Positions 11,974 to 21,884 of a stretch of DNA of 64,000 nt are shown here, one piece after another. Each line of letters starts with the position of its first letter. Within the stretch, counting starts at the first letter, position 1. Under the pieces are notes generated by a model that saw nothing but the letters and a program-made list of their open reading frames with translations, was not told the DNA's origin and searched no databases. The stretch is from Ramlibacter tataouinensis (GTDB lineage Bacteria > Pseudomonadota > Gammaproteobacteria > Burkholderiales > Burkholderiaceae_C), in NCBI RefSeq assembly GCF_027941915.1, contig NZ_CP116009.1, forward strand, positions 2,852,001 to 2,916,000, read 5' to 3'. The position numbers and the translations under genes were made by a program.

Positions 11974-13929
11974 GTGGGCGCTTCCTTCAACGAACAGTTC
12001 GATCAGCACGCCGCTTGGCGGCGCGAGTTCGCCTTGCGCCTGAAGCTGCTGGCCGAGTGGCTGCGCGACCATGAACTGCTCGATGCCGCCGTCGAGGAGC
12101 GCCTGCGCCGGCTCGAGGTGCAGATGCGCTCCGACAAGGTCATGGTGGCCTTCGTCGCCGAGTTCTCGCGCGGCAAGTCCGAGCTGATCAACGCCATCTT
12201 CTTTGCCGGCTACAAGCGCCGCATCATGCCGGCCAGCGCCGGGCGCACCACCATGTGCCCGACCGAGCTGGGCTACGACGCCGAAGTGCCGCCCTGCCTG
12301 CGCCTGCTGCCGATCGAGACGCGGCTGCGGCCGCAGCCGCTGATGGAGTGGCGGCTCGCCCCCGAGAAGTGGACCCGGGTCGACCTGGACGTGAACGACC
12401 CGGCGCAGCTGGCCCAGGCATTCGAGAAGGTCGCCGAGGTGCGCCACGTCAGCAAGGACGAGGCGCGGGCGCTGGGCTTCTGGCACGACGAAGCGCCCGA
12501 CGACAACCCCATGGTCGGCGCCGACGGCCGGGTGGAGGTGCCGCGCTGGCGCCACGCCCTGATCAACATCGCCCACCCGCTGCTCAGGCAGGGGCTGGTG
12601 ATCCTGGACACGCCGGGCCTGAACGCGATCGGCGCCGAGCCGGAACTCACGGTGAACCTGATCCCGCAGGCCCACGCGGTGGTGTTCATCCTGGCCGCCG
12701 ACACCGGCGTCACGAAGTCCGACCTGGCGATCTGGCGCGAGCACCTGCTGCCCGAAGGCGAGGACACGCACGCGCGGCTGGTGGTGCTCAACAAGATCGA
12801 CACGATGTGGGATGCGCTGAGCACTCCGCAGCAGGTGCAGGCCCAGATCGAGCGCCAGCGCGTCACTTCGGCCGGCATCCTGGGCCTGCCGCACAACCAG
12901 GTGATCCCGGTCTCGGCACAGAAGGCGCTGGTGGCCAAGGTCGAGGACGACGCCGCGCTGCTGGCCGCCAGCCAGTTGCCCGTGCTGGAACACGCGCTCA
13001 GCGACGGGGTCATGGGCCAGCGCCAGCGCATCCTGCGGGCGGCGGTGGCGGCCGGCATCGCCGAGCTGCGCACCGAGGCCGGCCGGGCGCTGAACATCCG
13101 GCGGCGCGACCTGGCCGAGCAGACGCTGGAGCTCAAGGGGCTGCGCGGCAAGAATGCCTCGGTGATCCGCCACATGCGCTCGCGCATCGAGCAGGAACAG
13201 CGCGAGTTCGACGTCAGCGGCGCGCGCATCCATGCCGTGCGCTCGGTGCACCTGAAGCTGCTGCGCGAGGTGTTCGACCTGCTGGGCACCGCGTCGCTGA
13301 AGGACCAGATGGGGCAGCTGACCGACGAGCTGCGCCAGCCCGGCATCAAGCTGGGCGTCAAGCGCGCCTACGCCCGCACCTTCGAGCACCTGCGCGAGGC
13401 CCTGCGCAAGGCGCAATCGACCAGCGACGAGATCCAGTCCATGCTGACCGGCACCTTCCGCCAGCTGAACGCCGAATACGGCTTCTCGCTGCAGCCGCCG
13501 AAGGAGCCGGACCTGGCGCGCTACCAGCGCGACCTCGACCTGGTCGAGCGCGGCCACCAGCAGTACCTGGGCATGGGCCATGCGCTGCGACTGGCCCAGC
13601 CCGAGTTCGCCGATCGCCTGGTGCGCGCGCTGTCGACGCGGCTGCGCGCCGTCTACGAGTCGGCGCTGGCCGAGGTGGAGCTGTGGAACAAGGCGGCCGC
13701 CGCCCAGCTCGACGCCCAGTTGCGCGAGCGGCGGCGCAATTTCAGCCGCCGGCTGGAGGCGATCGAGCGCATTCAGCAGGCTGCCACCGGGCTGGACGAT
13801 CGCATCGGCGAGATCGAGTCGCAGGACGACGCGCTCGATGCGCTCGACGCCAAGCTGCTGGAGCTGACCGAGCACCTGGTGGCCACCCCGGCGCAAGCCG
13901 CCGAGCCTCCCCGACTGCAACGCGCATGA
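11974..13929 (+). CDS. Dynamin-family GTPase
   Basis: This is a 651-residue large GTPase. The P-loop is the short dynamin type AEFSRGKSELIN. The switch II region is ILDTPGLNAIG and the base-recognition motif is LNKID. The C-terminal half is long helical segments (AEQTLELKGLRGKN..., LDAQLRERRRNFSRRLEAI) that fit a stalk or membrane-binding assembly. The start is taken as GTG at 11974 because GGGGGA sits just upstream and no ATG is available. The stop overlaps the mutY start (ATGA). Bacterial dynamin-like proteins remodel or protect membranes; a role for this one is not established. Confidence 0.85.
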   Translation: MGASFNEQFDQHAAWRREFALRLKLLAEWLRDHELLDAAVEERLRRLEVQMRSDKVMVAFVAEFSRGKSELINAIFFAGYKRRIMPASAGRTTMCPTELGYDAEVPPCLRLLPIETRLRPQPLMEWRLAPEKWTRVDLDVNDPAQLAQAFEKVAEVRHVSKDEARALGFWHDEAPDDNPMVGADGRVEVPRWRHALINIAHPLLRQGLVILDTPGLNAIGAEPELTVNLIPQAHAVVFILAADTGVTKSDLAIWREHLLPEGEDTHARLVVLNKIDTMWDALSTPQQVQAQIERQRVTSAGILGLPHNQVIPVSAQKALVAKVEDDAALLAASQLPVLEHALSDGVMGQRQRILRAAVAAGIAELRTEAGRALNIRRRDLAEQTLELKGLRGKNASVIRHMRSRIEQEQREFDVSGARIHAVRSVHLKLLREVFDLLGTASLKDQMGQLTDELRQPGIKLGVKRAYARTFEHLREALRKAQSTSDEIQSMLTGTFRQLNAEYGFSLQPPKEPDLARYQRDLDLVERGHQQYLGMGHALRLAQPEFADRLVRALSTRLRAVYESALAEVELWNKAAAAQLDAQLRERRRNFSRRLEAIERIQQAATGLDDRIGEIESQDDALDALDAKLLELTEHLVATPAQAAEPPRLQRA

Positions 13930-14963
13930 CCGCGCAGCCGCGCGACTTCGCCGGCCGCGTGGTGCGCTGGCAGCGGCAGCATGGCCGCCAGGCCCTGCCG
14001 TGGCAGGGCACACAGGATCCCTACCGCGTCTGGCTGTCCGAAGTGATGCTGCAGCAGACGCAGGTGGCCACGGTGCTGGCCTACTACCCGCGATTCCTGC
14101 AGCGCTTTCCCGATGTCGCCGCGCTGGCCGCCGCCGATCTCGACGAGGTGCTGGGCCTGTGGAGCGGCCTGGGCTACTACAGCCGCGCGCGCAACCTGCA
14201 CCGCTGCGCGCAGGTCGTCGTCGGCGAGCATGGCGGCCGCTTTCCGGCGAGCGCGGCGTCGCTGGAGCAGCTGCCGGGGATCGGGCGCTCGACGGCGGCG
14301 GCGATTGCCGCGTTCTGCTGGAACGAACGGGCCGCCATCCTCGACGGCAACGTCAAGCGGGTGCTGGCCCGCGTGCTGGCGTTCGGCGAGGACCTGTCGC
14401 AAGCCGCTGCCGTCAACGCGCTCTGGGCGCGCGCCGGGGAACTGCTGCCTGCGTCGGGCGGCGACATGCCGGCCTATACCCAGGGCCTCATGGATCTGGG
14501 AGCCACGGTCTGCCTGGCGCGCAAGCCCTCCTGCCTGATCTGCCCGCTCGAGGCGATGTGCGCCGCGCGCCGCGAGCAGGCGCCCGAACGCTACCCGGTC
14601 CGGAGCCGGCGCACGCGGCGCAGCTCGCAAGCGCTGTGGCTGCTGCAGGCGCGCGCCAGGGACGGCTCGGTCTGGCTGGAAAAGCGCCCGGTGCCGGGCG
14701 TGTGGGCCGGGCTGTACTGCCTGCCGGTGTTCGATTCGCGCGAGGCGCTGGCCGAGGCGCTGCCGGCCACGGCCCGCCGCCGGCTGGACGATCGGCCGGC
14801 TTTCCTGCACGTGCTCACGCACAGGGACCTGCACCTGCATCCGGTGGTGGTGGACCTGCCGTCTGCCGCGCTGCGCGGGCGCGAGGGGGCCTGGTTCGCC
14901 GGCGAGGAGTGGCCTTCGCTGGGGCTGCCGGCGCCGGTTCGAAGCCTGCTCTCGCAGGGCTGA
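13926..14963 (+). CDS. mutY: Adenine DNA glycosylase
   Basis: This 345-residue glycosylase removes adenine mispaired with 8-oxoguanine. It has the catalytic region EVMLQQTQVATV, the SGLGYYSRARNL motif, the helix-hairpin-helix LPGIGRSTAAAIAAF followed by ILDGNVKRVLAR with the catalytic Asp, and a 4Fe-4S loop C-x6-C-x2-C-x5-C (CLARKPSCLICPLEAMC). A Nudix-like C-terminal domain reads the 8-oxoguanine. It is translationally coupled to the upstream GTPase. Confidence 0.97.
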   Translation: MTAQPRDFAGRVVRWQRQHGRQALPWQGTQDPYRVWLSEVMLQQTQVATVLAYYPRFLQRFPDVAALAAADLDEVLGLWSGLGYYSRARNLHRCAQVVVGEHGGRFPASAASLEQLPGIGRSTAAAIAAFCWNERAAILDGNVKRVLARVLAFGEDLSQAAAVNALWARAGELLPASGGDMPAYTQGLMDLGATVCLARKPSCLICPLEAMCAARREQAPERYPVRSRRTRRSSQALWLLQARARDGSVWLEKRPVPGVWAGLYCLPVFDSREALAEALPATARRRLDDRPAFLHVLTHRDLHLHPVVVDLPSAALRGREGAWFAGEEWPSLGLPAPVRSLLSQG

Positions 14964-14982
14964 AGACCGGGCCGGGCTGGCC

Positions 14983-15867
14983 TCAGGCCCGCTCTAGCTC
15001 GCGGTGCCGCTTGAGCGTGATCCAGTCTTCGCCGAAGGCCGCCGCCAGCCGCTCGACCAGGTAGACCGAGCGGTGCTGCCCGCCGGTGCAGCCGATGGCC
15101 ACCGTGACGTAGCTGCGGTGGTCCTGCGCCAGCGGCTCCAGCCACTGGCGCAGGAAGCCTTCGATGCAGGCGCGCATGCGCTCGACATCCGGCTGCTGCT
15201 GCAGGAAGTCCTCGACCGGCTCGTCCAGCCCGGTGAGGTCGCGCAGCCCCGGCTCGTAGTGCGGGTTGGGCAGCATGCGCACGTCGAACACGTAGTCGGC
15301 GTCGACCGGGATGCCGCGCTTGAAGGCGAACGACTGGAACACCAGCGTCAGCTGGCTGGGCGGCGCCGCCAGCAGCGCCTTGACCTGGGCCTGCAGGTGG
15401 GCCGGCCGGATGGTGCTGCTGTCGATGACGTGCGACTGCTCGCGCAGGTCGGCCAGCAGCTCCCGTTCCAGCTCGATGGCATCGACCAGCGCGCGCTGGC
15501 GCACCAGCGGGTCGTCCGGCTCGGCGGCGACCTGGCTCGACAGGGGGTGGCGGCGCCGGGTCTCGGAGAAGCGGCGCACCAGCGTGTCGGTGGTCGAGTC
15601 CAGGAACAGCGAGCGGATGTTCACGCCGCCGGCGCGCAGCTCCAGCAACTGCTGCGGCACCAGCGGCAGCGAGGTGGCGCTGCGCACGTCGATGGCGATG
15701 GCCACGCGCTGCTGGTCCTTCTTGGCCTGCTCCAGCGCGACGAAGGACTGCAGCAGCTCGGGCGGCAGGTTGTCCACGCAGTAGTAGCCGGCGTCTTCCA
15801 GCGCGCGCAGCGCCACCGTCTTGCCCGAGCCGGACATGCCGGTGATGAGGACCAGTTCCAGGCTCAT
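14983..15867 (-). CDS. rapZ: RNase adapter protein RapZ
   Basis: This 294-residue P-loop protein has Walker A GMSGSGKT at residues 10-17 and the C-terminal phosphate-binding segment [16 protein letters not shown]. In enterobacteria RapZ senses glucosamine 6-phosphate and directs RNase E to a small RNA; the role in Burkholderiales is less clear. It overlaps recN by four bases and lies back to back (convergent) with mutY. The family length (about 285-295) matches. Confidence 0.94.
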   Translation of the reverse strand: MSLELVLITGMSGSGKTVALRALEDAGYYCVDNLPPELLQSFVALEQAKKDQQRVAIAIDVRSATSLPLVPQQLLELRAGGVNIRSLFLDSTTDTLVRRFSETRRRHPLSSQVAAEPDDPLVRQRALVDAIELERELLADLREQSHVIDSSTIRPAHLQAQVKALLAAPPSQLTLVFQSFAFKRGIPVDADYVFDVRMLPNPHYEPGLRDLTGLDEPVEDFLQQQPDVERMRACIEGFLRQWLEPLAQDHRSYVTVAIGCTGGQHRSVYLVERLAAAFGEDWITLKRHRELERA

Positions 15868-17513
15868 GGCGCGCTGCCCAGCATTTCCTTGGCGTGCGCC
15901 AGCGTGGTGCCCGAGAGCCGCTCGCCGCCCAGCATGCGGGCCACTTCCGCCACCCGCTGCTCGCCGTTCACCGCGGCGACTTCGCTGGTGGTGCCGGCGC
16001 GGTCGCTGCGCTTGGACACGACCAGGTGGTGGTCGGCGCAGGCGGCCACCTGCGGCAGGTGGGTGACCGCCAGCACCTGCCGGTCGCGGCCCAGCTGCTT
16101 CATCAGCCGCCCGACCGTCTCGGCCACCGCACCGCCCACGCCCGCATCGACCTCGTCGAAGATCAGCGTGCCGGCCGTTCCCAGCCGGCTGGTGGTGACG
16201 GCAATGGCCAGCGCGATGCGCGAGAGTTCGCCGCCGGAAGCGACCTTGCCCACCGGTCGCGGCGTGGCGCCGGGGTGCCCGGCGACGAGGAAGGCGACGT
16301 CGTCCAGCCCGAAGGCCGCCGGTTGCGCCAGCGGTTCCAGGGCCACCTCGAAGCGGCCGCCCTGCATGCCCAGCCCCTGCATGGCCTGGGTGATGGCCTG
16401 CGCCAGCCGGGGCGCCGCCTTGGCCCGCGCCTTCGACAGGGCCGTGGCCGCAGCCTTGTAGGCGCGCGCGCCGTCCTGCTCGGCCGCTTCCAGGGCGGCG
16501 AGATCCGCTGCCTGGTCGAGCTTCTTCAGGTCGGCCTTCCAGCCGGCCAGCAAGGCCGGCAGTTCCGCCGGGCCGCGCTTGTAGCGGCGCGCCAGCGACA
16601 GCCACAGCGCCATGCGCTCGTCCAGCTGGGCCAGGCGCTGCGGATCCAGGTCGGTGCGGCGCAGCCAGGCGTGCAACGAATGCGCGGCATCCTGCGCCTG
16701 CGCCAGCGCCGAGGCCAGCACTTCGGCCAGCGCCTCGAATTGCGGCTCCAGGTGCTGCTGCGCCTGCAGCAGCGCCAGCGCCTGGGAGAGCCGGCTGGTG
16801 GCGCCGACTTCATCGCCCTCCAGCGCCTGCACCGCGGCGTCGGCGGCATCCAGCAGCGCCTGGGCGTGCGACAGGCGCGTATGGTCGGCATTCAGCTCGT
16901 CCCACTCGTCGGCCGCCGGCGCCAGCTTGTCGACTTCGCCGATCTGCCAGGCCAGGCGCTCGCGTTCGCGCTGGAGCGTGTCCTGCGCCTCGCGCGCCTG
17001 GGCCAGCGCCTTCTGCGCGGCGCGCCATTGCTGCCAGGCCTGCTGCACGGCGGCGTCGGATGCGCCGGCATAGGCGTCGAGCAGCGCGCGCACGGCGTCG
17101 GCCCGCGTCAGGCTTTGCCAGGCGTGCTGGCCATGGATGTCCACCAGCAGCTCGCCGGCCTGGCGCAACTGGGTGGCGGTGGCGGGGCCGCCGTTGATCC
17201 AGCCGCGGCTCTTGCCCTGGCTGTCGACGGTGCGGCGCAGCAGCAGGCTGTCGCCGGCGTCGAAGCCGGCTTCCTCCAGCCAGGCCTGCAGGCCGGGGGC
17301 AAGGTCGAACTCGGCGCTGATGTCGGCGCGGGCCGCGCCCTCGCGCACCACGCCGGCGTCGGCGCGCGCGCCCAGCGCCAGCTGCAGCGCATCGACCAGG
17401 ATGGACTTGCCCGCGCCGGTCTCGCCGGTCAGCACGGTGAAGCCGGCGCCCAGCTCCAGGTCCAGTTCGCGCACGATCACGAAATCGCGCAGTGCGATAC
17501 GCCGCAGGCTCAT
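15864..17513 (-). CDS. recN: DNA repair protein RecN
   Basis: This 549-residue SMC-like ATPase acts in double-strand-break repair. It has the N-terminal Walker [17 protein letters not shown], a central coiled coil of about 300 residues rich in Ala, Gln and Leu, and a C-terminal signature [12 protein letters not shown] with Walker [14 protein letters not shown]. The start is an ATG overlapping the nadK stop by four bases, giving a nadK-recN-rapZ operon. Confidence 0.96.
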   Translation of the reverse strand: MSLRRIALRDFVIVRELDLELGAGFTVLTGETGAGKSILVDALQLALGARADAGVVREGAARADISAEFDLAPGLQAWLEEAGFDAGDSLLLRRTVDSQGKSRGWINGGPATATQLRQAGELLVDIHGQHAWQSLTRADAVRALLDAYAGASDAAVQQAWQQWRAAQKALAQAREAQDTLQRERERLAWQIGEVDKLAPAADEWDELNADHTRLSHAQALLDAADAAVQALEGDEVGATSRLSQALALLQAQQHLEPQFEALAEVLASALAQAQDAAHSLHAWLRRTDLDPQRLAQLDERMALWLSLARRYKRGPAELPALLAGWKADLKKLDQAADLAALEAAEQDGARAYKAAATALSKARAKAAPRLAQAITQAMQGLGMQGGRFEVALEPLAQPAAFGLDDVAFLVAGHPGATPRPVGKVASGGELSRIALAIAVTTSRLGTAGTLIFDEVDAGVGGAVAETVGRLMKQLGRDRQVLAVTHLPQVAACADHHLVVSKRSDRAGTTSEVAAVNGEQRVAEVARMLGGERLSGTTLAHAKEMLGSAP

Positions 17514-18406
17514 GATCCGCCCTCGTTCCAGTGCAGCTTCTGGCGCAGCGTGTCGTAGTAGCTCCAGCCGCGCGGGTGCAGGAAGCGCACCTGGTGCTGG
17601 GAGCGCTTGACCAGGATGCGGTCGCCGTGCAGCAGCGAGGCCAGCGACTGCATGTCGAAATTGGCGCTGGCATCGCGACCGGCGACCAGCTCGATGGCGA
17701 TTTCCACCGAATCGGGGATGACGATCGGGCGGTTGGACAGCGTGTGCGGGGCGATCGGCACCAGCGCGAAGGCCGGGTTGCCGGGGTGCAGCATCGGCCC
17801 GCCGGCCGACAGGGCATACGCCGTCGAGCCCGTGGGCGTGGCCACGATCAGGCCGTCGGCCCGCTGGCTGGCCACGAAGTGGCCGTCGACTTCGATGCGC
17901 AGTTCCACCATGCCGGAGGTGGCGCCGCGGTTGACCACCACGTCGTTCATGGCCTGGGCCTTGAACACGCAATGGCCGTCGCGCATCACCTGGGCCAGCA
18001 TCAGGCTGCGCCGGTCTTCCTCGAACTCGCCGCGCAGCATCGGGCCCAGCACCTCGCGGTAGCTGTCCAGCCGGATGTCGGTGATGAACCCCAGCCGCCC
18101 CTGGTTGATGCCGATCAGCGGCACGCCGTGGCGGGCCAGTTGCCGGCCGATGCCCAGCATCGTGCCGTCGCCTCCGACCACCAGGCCCAGGTCGCACCGG
18201 TCGCCGATGGCCGCCACGTCCAGCATCGGATAGCCCACGATTCCGCACGTGGTGGCGGTGTCGTGCTCGAGGGCCACGTCGCAGCCCTCGTCCGACAGGT
18301 AGTGGGCGATGTCCTCCAGCGCGGCCCGGTTCCCGGCGGCCGCGGCCCCGCCAGCGGCGGCGTGGTACTTGCCGATCAGGGCGACGCGCTGGAACAGGGG
18401 CTTCAT
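17510..18406 (-). CDS. nadK: NAD kinase
   Basis: This 298-residue enzyme phosphorylates NAD to NADP. The GGDGT motif ([16 protein letters not shown]), the following [13 protein letters not shown] and the substrate segment near [17 protein letters not shown] are all present. It starts the nadK-recN-rapZ operon and is divergent from hrcA, an order widely conserved in Burkholderiales. Confidence 0.96.
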   Translation of the reverse strand: MKPLFQRVALIGKYHAAAGGAAAAGNRAALEDIAHYLSDEGCDVALEHDTATTCGIVGYPMLDVAAIGDRCDLGLVVGGDGTMLGIGRQLARHGVPLIGINQGRLGFITDIRLDSYREVLGPMLRGEFEEDRRSLMLAQVMRDGHCVFKAQAMNDVVVNRGATSGMVELRIEVDGHFVASQRADGLIVATPTGSTAYALSAGGPMLHPGNPAFALVPIAPHTLSNRPIVIPDSVEIAIELVAGRDASANFDMQSLASLLHGDRILVKRSQHQVRFLHPRGWSYYDTLRQKLHWNEGGS

Positions 18407-18524
18407 CGGCTCAGATTAAACCACCCGCGGCGGCCCGCGAAAGGGCCGGCTCTCGTCGATCCAGCCGGGCGCGCGGGCGACCGGAGGCCGGGAATCCTTA
18501 GAATGGCCGAGAGGCCTGTTGAAC

Positions 18525-19541
18525 ATGCTCGATGACCGTGCCAAGTTGTTGCTGAAAGCGCTGGTCGAGCGCTACATCGCCGAGGGGCAGCCGGTGGGCT
18601 CGCGCACCCTCTCGCGTGCCTCCGGGCTGGAGCTGTCGCCCGCGACCATCCGCAACGTGATGTCCGACCTGGAGCAGCTGGGCCTGATCGCCAGCCCGCA
18701 CACCTCCGCCGGCCGGGTGCCCACCGCCCGCGGCTACCGCCTGTTCGTGGACACCATGATGACGGTGCAGCGCGAGCAGTTCTCCGCGCCCAGCCTGCCG
18801 GCCGACCAGCCGCAGCGCGTGATCGCCAACGCCGCCCAGCTGCTGTCCAACCTGTCGCACTTCGTCGGCGTGGTGGTGGCGCCGCGGCGCGGCTCGGTGT
18901 TCCGCCACATCGAGTTCCTGCGCCTGTCCGAGCGCCGCTACCTGGTCATCATCGTCTCGCCCGACGGCGACGTGCAGAACCGGGTCGTCTTCACCGACAC
19001 CGACTACACCCAGCAGCAACTGGTGGAGGCGGCCAACTTCCTCAACACCCACTACGCCGGCCTGGGGATCGAGCAGGTGCGCGAGCGCCTGAAGACCGAG
19101 GTGGAGCGGCTGCGCGGCGAGATCGTCCAGCTGATGCAGACGGCGGTCGACGCCAGCTCCGAGGCCTTCGCCCAGGCGGACGAGGTCGTGATCTCCGGCG
19201 AGCGCAACCTGCTGGAGGTCTCGGACTTCTCCAGCGACATGTCGCACCTGCGCAAGGCGTTCGAGCTGTTCGAGCAGAAGACCCAGCTCATGCGGCTGCT
19301 CGACATCTCCAGCCAGGCCGAGGGCGTGCGCATCTACATCGGCGGCGAAAGCCAGATGGTGCCGATCGAGGAGCTGTCGGTCGTCAGCGCCCCGTACGAA
19401 GTGGACGGCCAGGTGGTCGGCACCCTGGGCGTGATCGGCCCGACCCGCATGCCCTACGACCGCATGATCCAGATCGTCGACATCACGGCCCGGCTGGTCA
19501 GCAACGCGCTGAGCCACAACAAGGGCAGCGAGCGCGGCTGA
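18525..19541 (+). CDS. hrcA: Heat-inducible transcription repressor HrcA
   Basis: This 338-residue repressor of chaperone operons binds CIRCE elements and depends on GroEL for activity. The N-terminal winged helix is intact ([41 protein letters not shown]). A GAF-like central domain and the C-terminal [11 protein letters not shown] follow. ATG at 18525 is preferred because GAGAGG lies about ten bases upstream; a TTG two codons earlier is possible. No CIRCE repeat was seen near it in this window. Confidence 0.95.
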   Translation: MLDDRAKLLLKALVERYIAEGQPVGSRTLSRASGLELSPATIRNVMSDLEQLGLIASPHTSAGRVPTARGYRLFVDTMMTVQREQFSAPSLPADQPQRVIANAAQLLSNLSHFVGVVVAPRRGSVFRHIEFLRLSERRYLVIIVSPDGDVQNRVVFTDTDYTQQQLVEAANFLNTHYAGLGIEQVRERLKTEVERLRGEIVQLMQTAVDASSEAFAQADEVVISGERNLLEVSDFSSDMSHLRKAFELFEQKTQLMRLLDISSQAEGVRIYIGGESQMVPIEELSVVSAPYEVDGQVVGTLGVIGPTRMPYDRMIQIVDITARLVSNALSHNKGSERG

Positions 19542-19596
19542 GGCCCGCCACCGCGCTGCTACCGCAGCCGCGGCTCCCTACAATCCGCCCACGGTC

Positions 19597-19673
19597 GGGG
19601 CGTTAGCTCAGTTGGTCAGAGCAGGGGACTCATAATCCCTTGGTCGCTGGTTCAAGTCCAGCACGCCCTACCA
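19597..19673 (+). tRNA. tRNA-Met (anticodon CAT)
   Basis: A 77-nt cloverleaf has the acceptor stem GGGGCGT/ACGCCCT with one G-T pair, D arm AGCTC...GAGC, anticodon loop CTCATAA, T arm CTGGTTCAAGTCCAG and an encoded CCA. The anticodon CAT also occurs in the lysidine-modified Ile tRNA, so elongator Met is likely but not certain. The integrase gene begins 84 bp downstream, which marks this tRNA as the probable attachment site of the adjacent element. Confidence 0.9.
19640..19673 (+). other. Candidate attachment site (3' end of tRNA)
   Basis: The T arm and acceptor 3' end of the tRNA abut the element carrying the integrase, the usual position for a tyrosine-integrase core site. I looked for a second copy of the tRNA 3' end around 34.6-35.5 kb and did not see one, so the right boundary of the element is not defined. 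Confidence 0.45.
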
Positions 19674-19756
19674 AGCCTCGCGTCAGCACAGGCCTGACGG
19701 GGCTCCGTGTGCAGTCCGCCGGTGACGGCGGTGTTCAACGCACCAGGAGCACCTCG

Positions 19757-20842
19757 ATGGTCCATTTTCCTCAGTCCGCCGGTGGCGGCGTCGTGTCTGG
19801 CGGCACGGCGCAAGCCGGAACCGCAGCGCCCCACGGGGGCGCTGGCGCAAGCGCGCCCGTTCGCGTGCAGATGAGCCCGCCGGTCTCGGCCTTGTGCCCG
19901 TTGCCGCTGCGCGCCGGCAGCTTGCCCACGGGCGAGCTGATCGAGCTGTACATGACCCACTACAGCGGCCGCGACACCACGCGTGGCCACCGCCTGAGCT
20001 GGTGGAAAGCGCGTGTGGGTCACCTCGCGCTGCAGGACCTCAGCGACGACCACATCCACGTCGCCCTGCAGGGGTTGTCGCAGTACAACAGCCGCTACTT
20101 CGCCGGCCGCGACGCCGACCACAAGCCCATTTTCAAGGCGCGGCCCAAGCCGGTGGCGCCGGCCACCCTCAACCGCTACGCCGCCGCGTTGGCGGCCGTC
20201 CTGACCTGGGCCATCAAAAAGCGCATTGCCCCCAAGCACTACGTGCACCCGTGCCGCACCATCGAGCGCCAGGCGGAGAACAACGAGCGCGTGCGGTTCC
20301 TTTCGGACGACGAGCGCGAGCGGCTGCTCAAGGCCTGCCAGGCCTCGGGTTGGGACAAGCTGTACCTGATCGTGCTGATGGCGCTGACCACCGGCGCGCG
20401 CAAGAGCGACCTGACCAGCCTGCGCTGGGACAACATCGACTTCGAGCGCCAGCAGGCTTACTGCGGCCGCAGCAAGAATGGCGACCCGCGCGTGCTGCCG
20501 CTGGTCGCCCCGGTGCTGGCGCTGCTGCGCCAGCACCGCGGCGGCGACGCCGCGCTGATCTTCGGGTCCACCCGAGTGCCGGGCATCGCCTTCGATTTCA
20601 AGGACCACTGGAGGCGCGCGCTGGCGGCTGCGCGCATCCGCAATTTCCGCTTCCACGACCTGCGCCACAGCTGTGCCTCCACGCTCGCGCAGCACGGCGC
20701 CACGCTGCTGGAAATCGCGGACGTGCTGGGGCACCGGCAGCTGCAGATGACCAAGCGCTACAGCCACTTGACCACTGGGCACAAGGCTGAGCTGATCGAA
20801 CGGGTCTGGGGCGACCTGCCGGCCGCGACGCCTGACTCGTGA
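19757..20842 (+). CDS. Tyrosine-type site-specific integrase
   Basis: This is a 361-residue recombinase. The C-terminal catalytic domain has the first Arg in LTTGARKSDLTSLRW, the HxxR pair in FHDLRHSCASTLAQHG, the second His in VLGHRQLQMTKRYSHL and the nucleophile Tyr in KRYSHL. The SAM-like core-binding domain is at residues 65-150. ATG at 19757 has AGGAG eight bases upstream; the first 50 residues are low-complexity. Its position next to a tRNA indicates that it inserted the downstream element. Confidence 0.93.
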   Translation: MVHFPQSAGGGVVSGGTAQAGTAAPHGGAGASAPVRVQMSPPVSALCPLPLRAGSLPTGELIELYMTHYSGRDTTRGHRLSWWKARVGHLALQDLSDDHIHVALQGLSQYNSRYFAGRDADHKPIFKARPKPVAPATLNRYAAALAAVLTWAIKKRIAPKHYVHPCRTIERQAENNERVRFLSDDERERLLKACQASGWDKLYLIVLMALTTGARKSDLTSLRWDNIDFERQQAYCGRSKNGDPRVLPLVAPVLALLRQHRGGDAALIFGSTRVPGIAFDFKDHWRRALAAARIRNFRFHDLRHSCASTLAQHGATLLEIADVLGHRQLQMTKRYSHLTTGHKAELIERVWGDLPAATPDS

Positions 20843-20845
20843 CCG

Positions 20846-20861
20846 TGAAAGCATGCTTTCA
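20846..20861. repeat. 16-bp perfect palindrome after the integrase
   Basis: TGAAAGCATGCTTTCA is a perfect palindrome starting 4 bp after the integrase stop. It may be a protein-binding site or part of the recombination region. No T tract follows, so a terminator is unlikely. Confidence 0.5.
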
Positions 20862-20912
20862 GAGCGAAAGGGGCGGCCGTTGACGACCTCGTTGACGACC
20901 TGCGTGGGACCC

Positions 20913-20942
20913 TTGACCGTGTCTAGAACCGGCTTCTAGAGT
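20913..20942 (+). promoter_or_regulatory. Putative promoter with internal operator, upstream of 20976
   Basis: TTGACC (20913-20918) and TAGAGT (20937-20942) are 18 bp apart. Between and overlapping them is a perfect inverted repeat, TCTAGAA-N5-TTCTAGA (20922-20940), placed where a repressor would block polymerase. Two direct repeats of GTTGACGACCT, 12 bp apart (20879 and 20891), lie just upstream. This looks like the controlled early promoter of the element. Confidence 0.5.
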
Positions 20943-20975
20943 GGGTGTCTCAGCCATTTTGACGAACGAGGCGCC

Positions 20976-21734
20976 ATGTCCAGAGCCCCCGCCAAAAAAG
21001 CCAAGTCCAGCAGCGCGAAGCCGGAGTGGCAGCAGGTCAAGATCCAGTTCAACCCGACGCCCGAGCAGCTGGCCGTGATCAGGCGCACCCAGCGCGTCAC
21101 GTACTTGGGGCTGGGCCGCGACGGCCAGAAGAAGGTGGTCTTTGAGGGGCTCTTGCCGGGGCCCGCCTACCAGCCCGCGGCCGACGAGTGGAACGGCGCG
21201 TTCGACGCCGGCTTCGTCGATCGCGCCCTGCGTGGCGATCCGCACGTCCTGCGCGTGATCGCCACCGCCGAACTGAACCTCAACCGCGAGGCCATCGAGC
21301 GTACTGGCGGGGCGCTGGTGATGCGGGCCGGCCGCCACTGCCACAGCTTCGACATCGAGGTGCCGGCGTGGCTGCTGGCTGCGTTCGTCAAGTTCCATGA
21401 GCGCGTGGCGCTCTTCGGCTACGACGAGGCCGTCGGGCGCGAGCCGCTCACCAAGCGCTCACGCGAGACGCTGGCCAGACATGCCGCGTTGCGCCGGGCG
21501 GTGTCCTTGTCGCTGGCGGACGAGCTCTATCAGGACCCTCACCAGCCCATCACGGACCTCTATGGGATCGTCGGCGAGAAGTTGGGCATCGGCAAGTCCA
21601 CCTGCTACGACATCTACCAGGAGGCGCTCCAGGAGGGCGGCTACGAGCTGCACGCCTTGCAGCGCTTCCTGCAGGCCTACATGAAGGAAACCCGCAGGAG
21701 GCTGCCCATGCCCTCGGTCACGGACGCGGGATAA
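20976..21734 (+). CDS. Hypothetical protein of the integrated element
   Basis: This 252-residue protein is not recognised. The N-terminus is Lys/Ala/Ser-rich (RAPAKKAKSSSAK). A middle segment follows (NREAIERTGGALVMRAGRH), and the C-terminal part (YGIVGEKLGIGKSTCYDIYQEAL) resembles a helix-turn-helix. It is the first gene after the integrase and is preceded by the operator-bearing promoter, so a regulatory or early replication role is possible. It is soluble, with no membrane segment or catalytic motif seen. Confidence 0.75.
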   Translation: MSRAPAKKAKSSSAKPEWQQVKIQFNPTPEQLAVIRRTQRVTYLGLGRDGQKKVVFEGLLPGPAYQPAADEWNGAFDAGFVDRALRGDPHVLRVIATAELNLNREAIERTGGALVMRAGRHCHSFDIEVPAWLLAAFVKFHERVALFGYDEAVGREPLTKRSRETLARHAALRRAVSLSLADELYQDPHQPITDLYGIVGEKLGIGKSTCYDIYQEALQEGGYELHALQRFLQAYMKETRRRLPMPSVTDAG

Positions 21735-21758
21735 CTACTCCAAGAGCAGACGATTGTC

Positions 21759-21786
21759 TTTTGCCCAAATCCAGATTTGGGCAAAA
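21759..21786. repeat. 28-bp perfect hairpin palindrome
   Basis: Twelve-base arms TTTTGCCCAAAT and ATTTGGGCAAAA flank a CCAG loop. T runs lie on the outside 5' arm and A runs on the 3' arm, the wrong polarity for a terminator in either direction. It sits in the intergenic space between two element genes and is better explained as an operator or replication-related site. Confidence 0.7.
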
Positions 21787-21884
21787 AACGCATTCGAGAA
21801 GTTTCGGCACCATCCCCCGCGCACTGGCTCACGCAGAGCCAGCAACGGGCCCCCGCCAGGCCTGTACTGACGCAGAAGGACGCA

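Noticed and set aside
18407..18524. CIRCE element near hrcA
   Set aside because: No TTAGCACTC-N9-GAGTGCTAA type repeat is present between nadK and hrcA.
21759..21786. Rho-independent terminator
   Set aside because: T and A runs are in the wrong order for termination on either strand.
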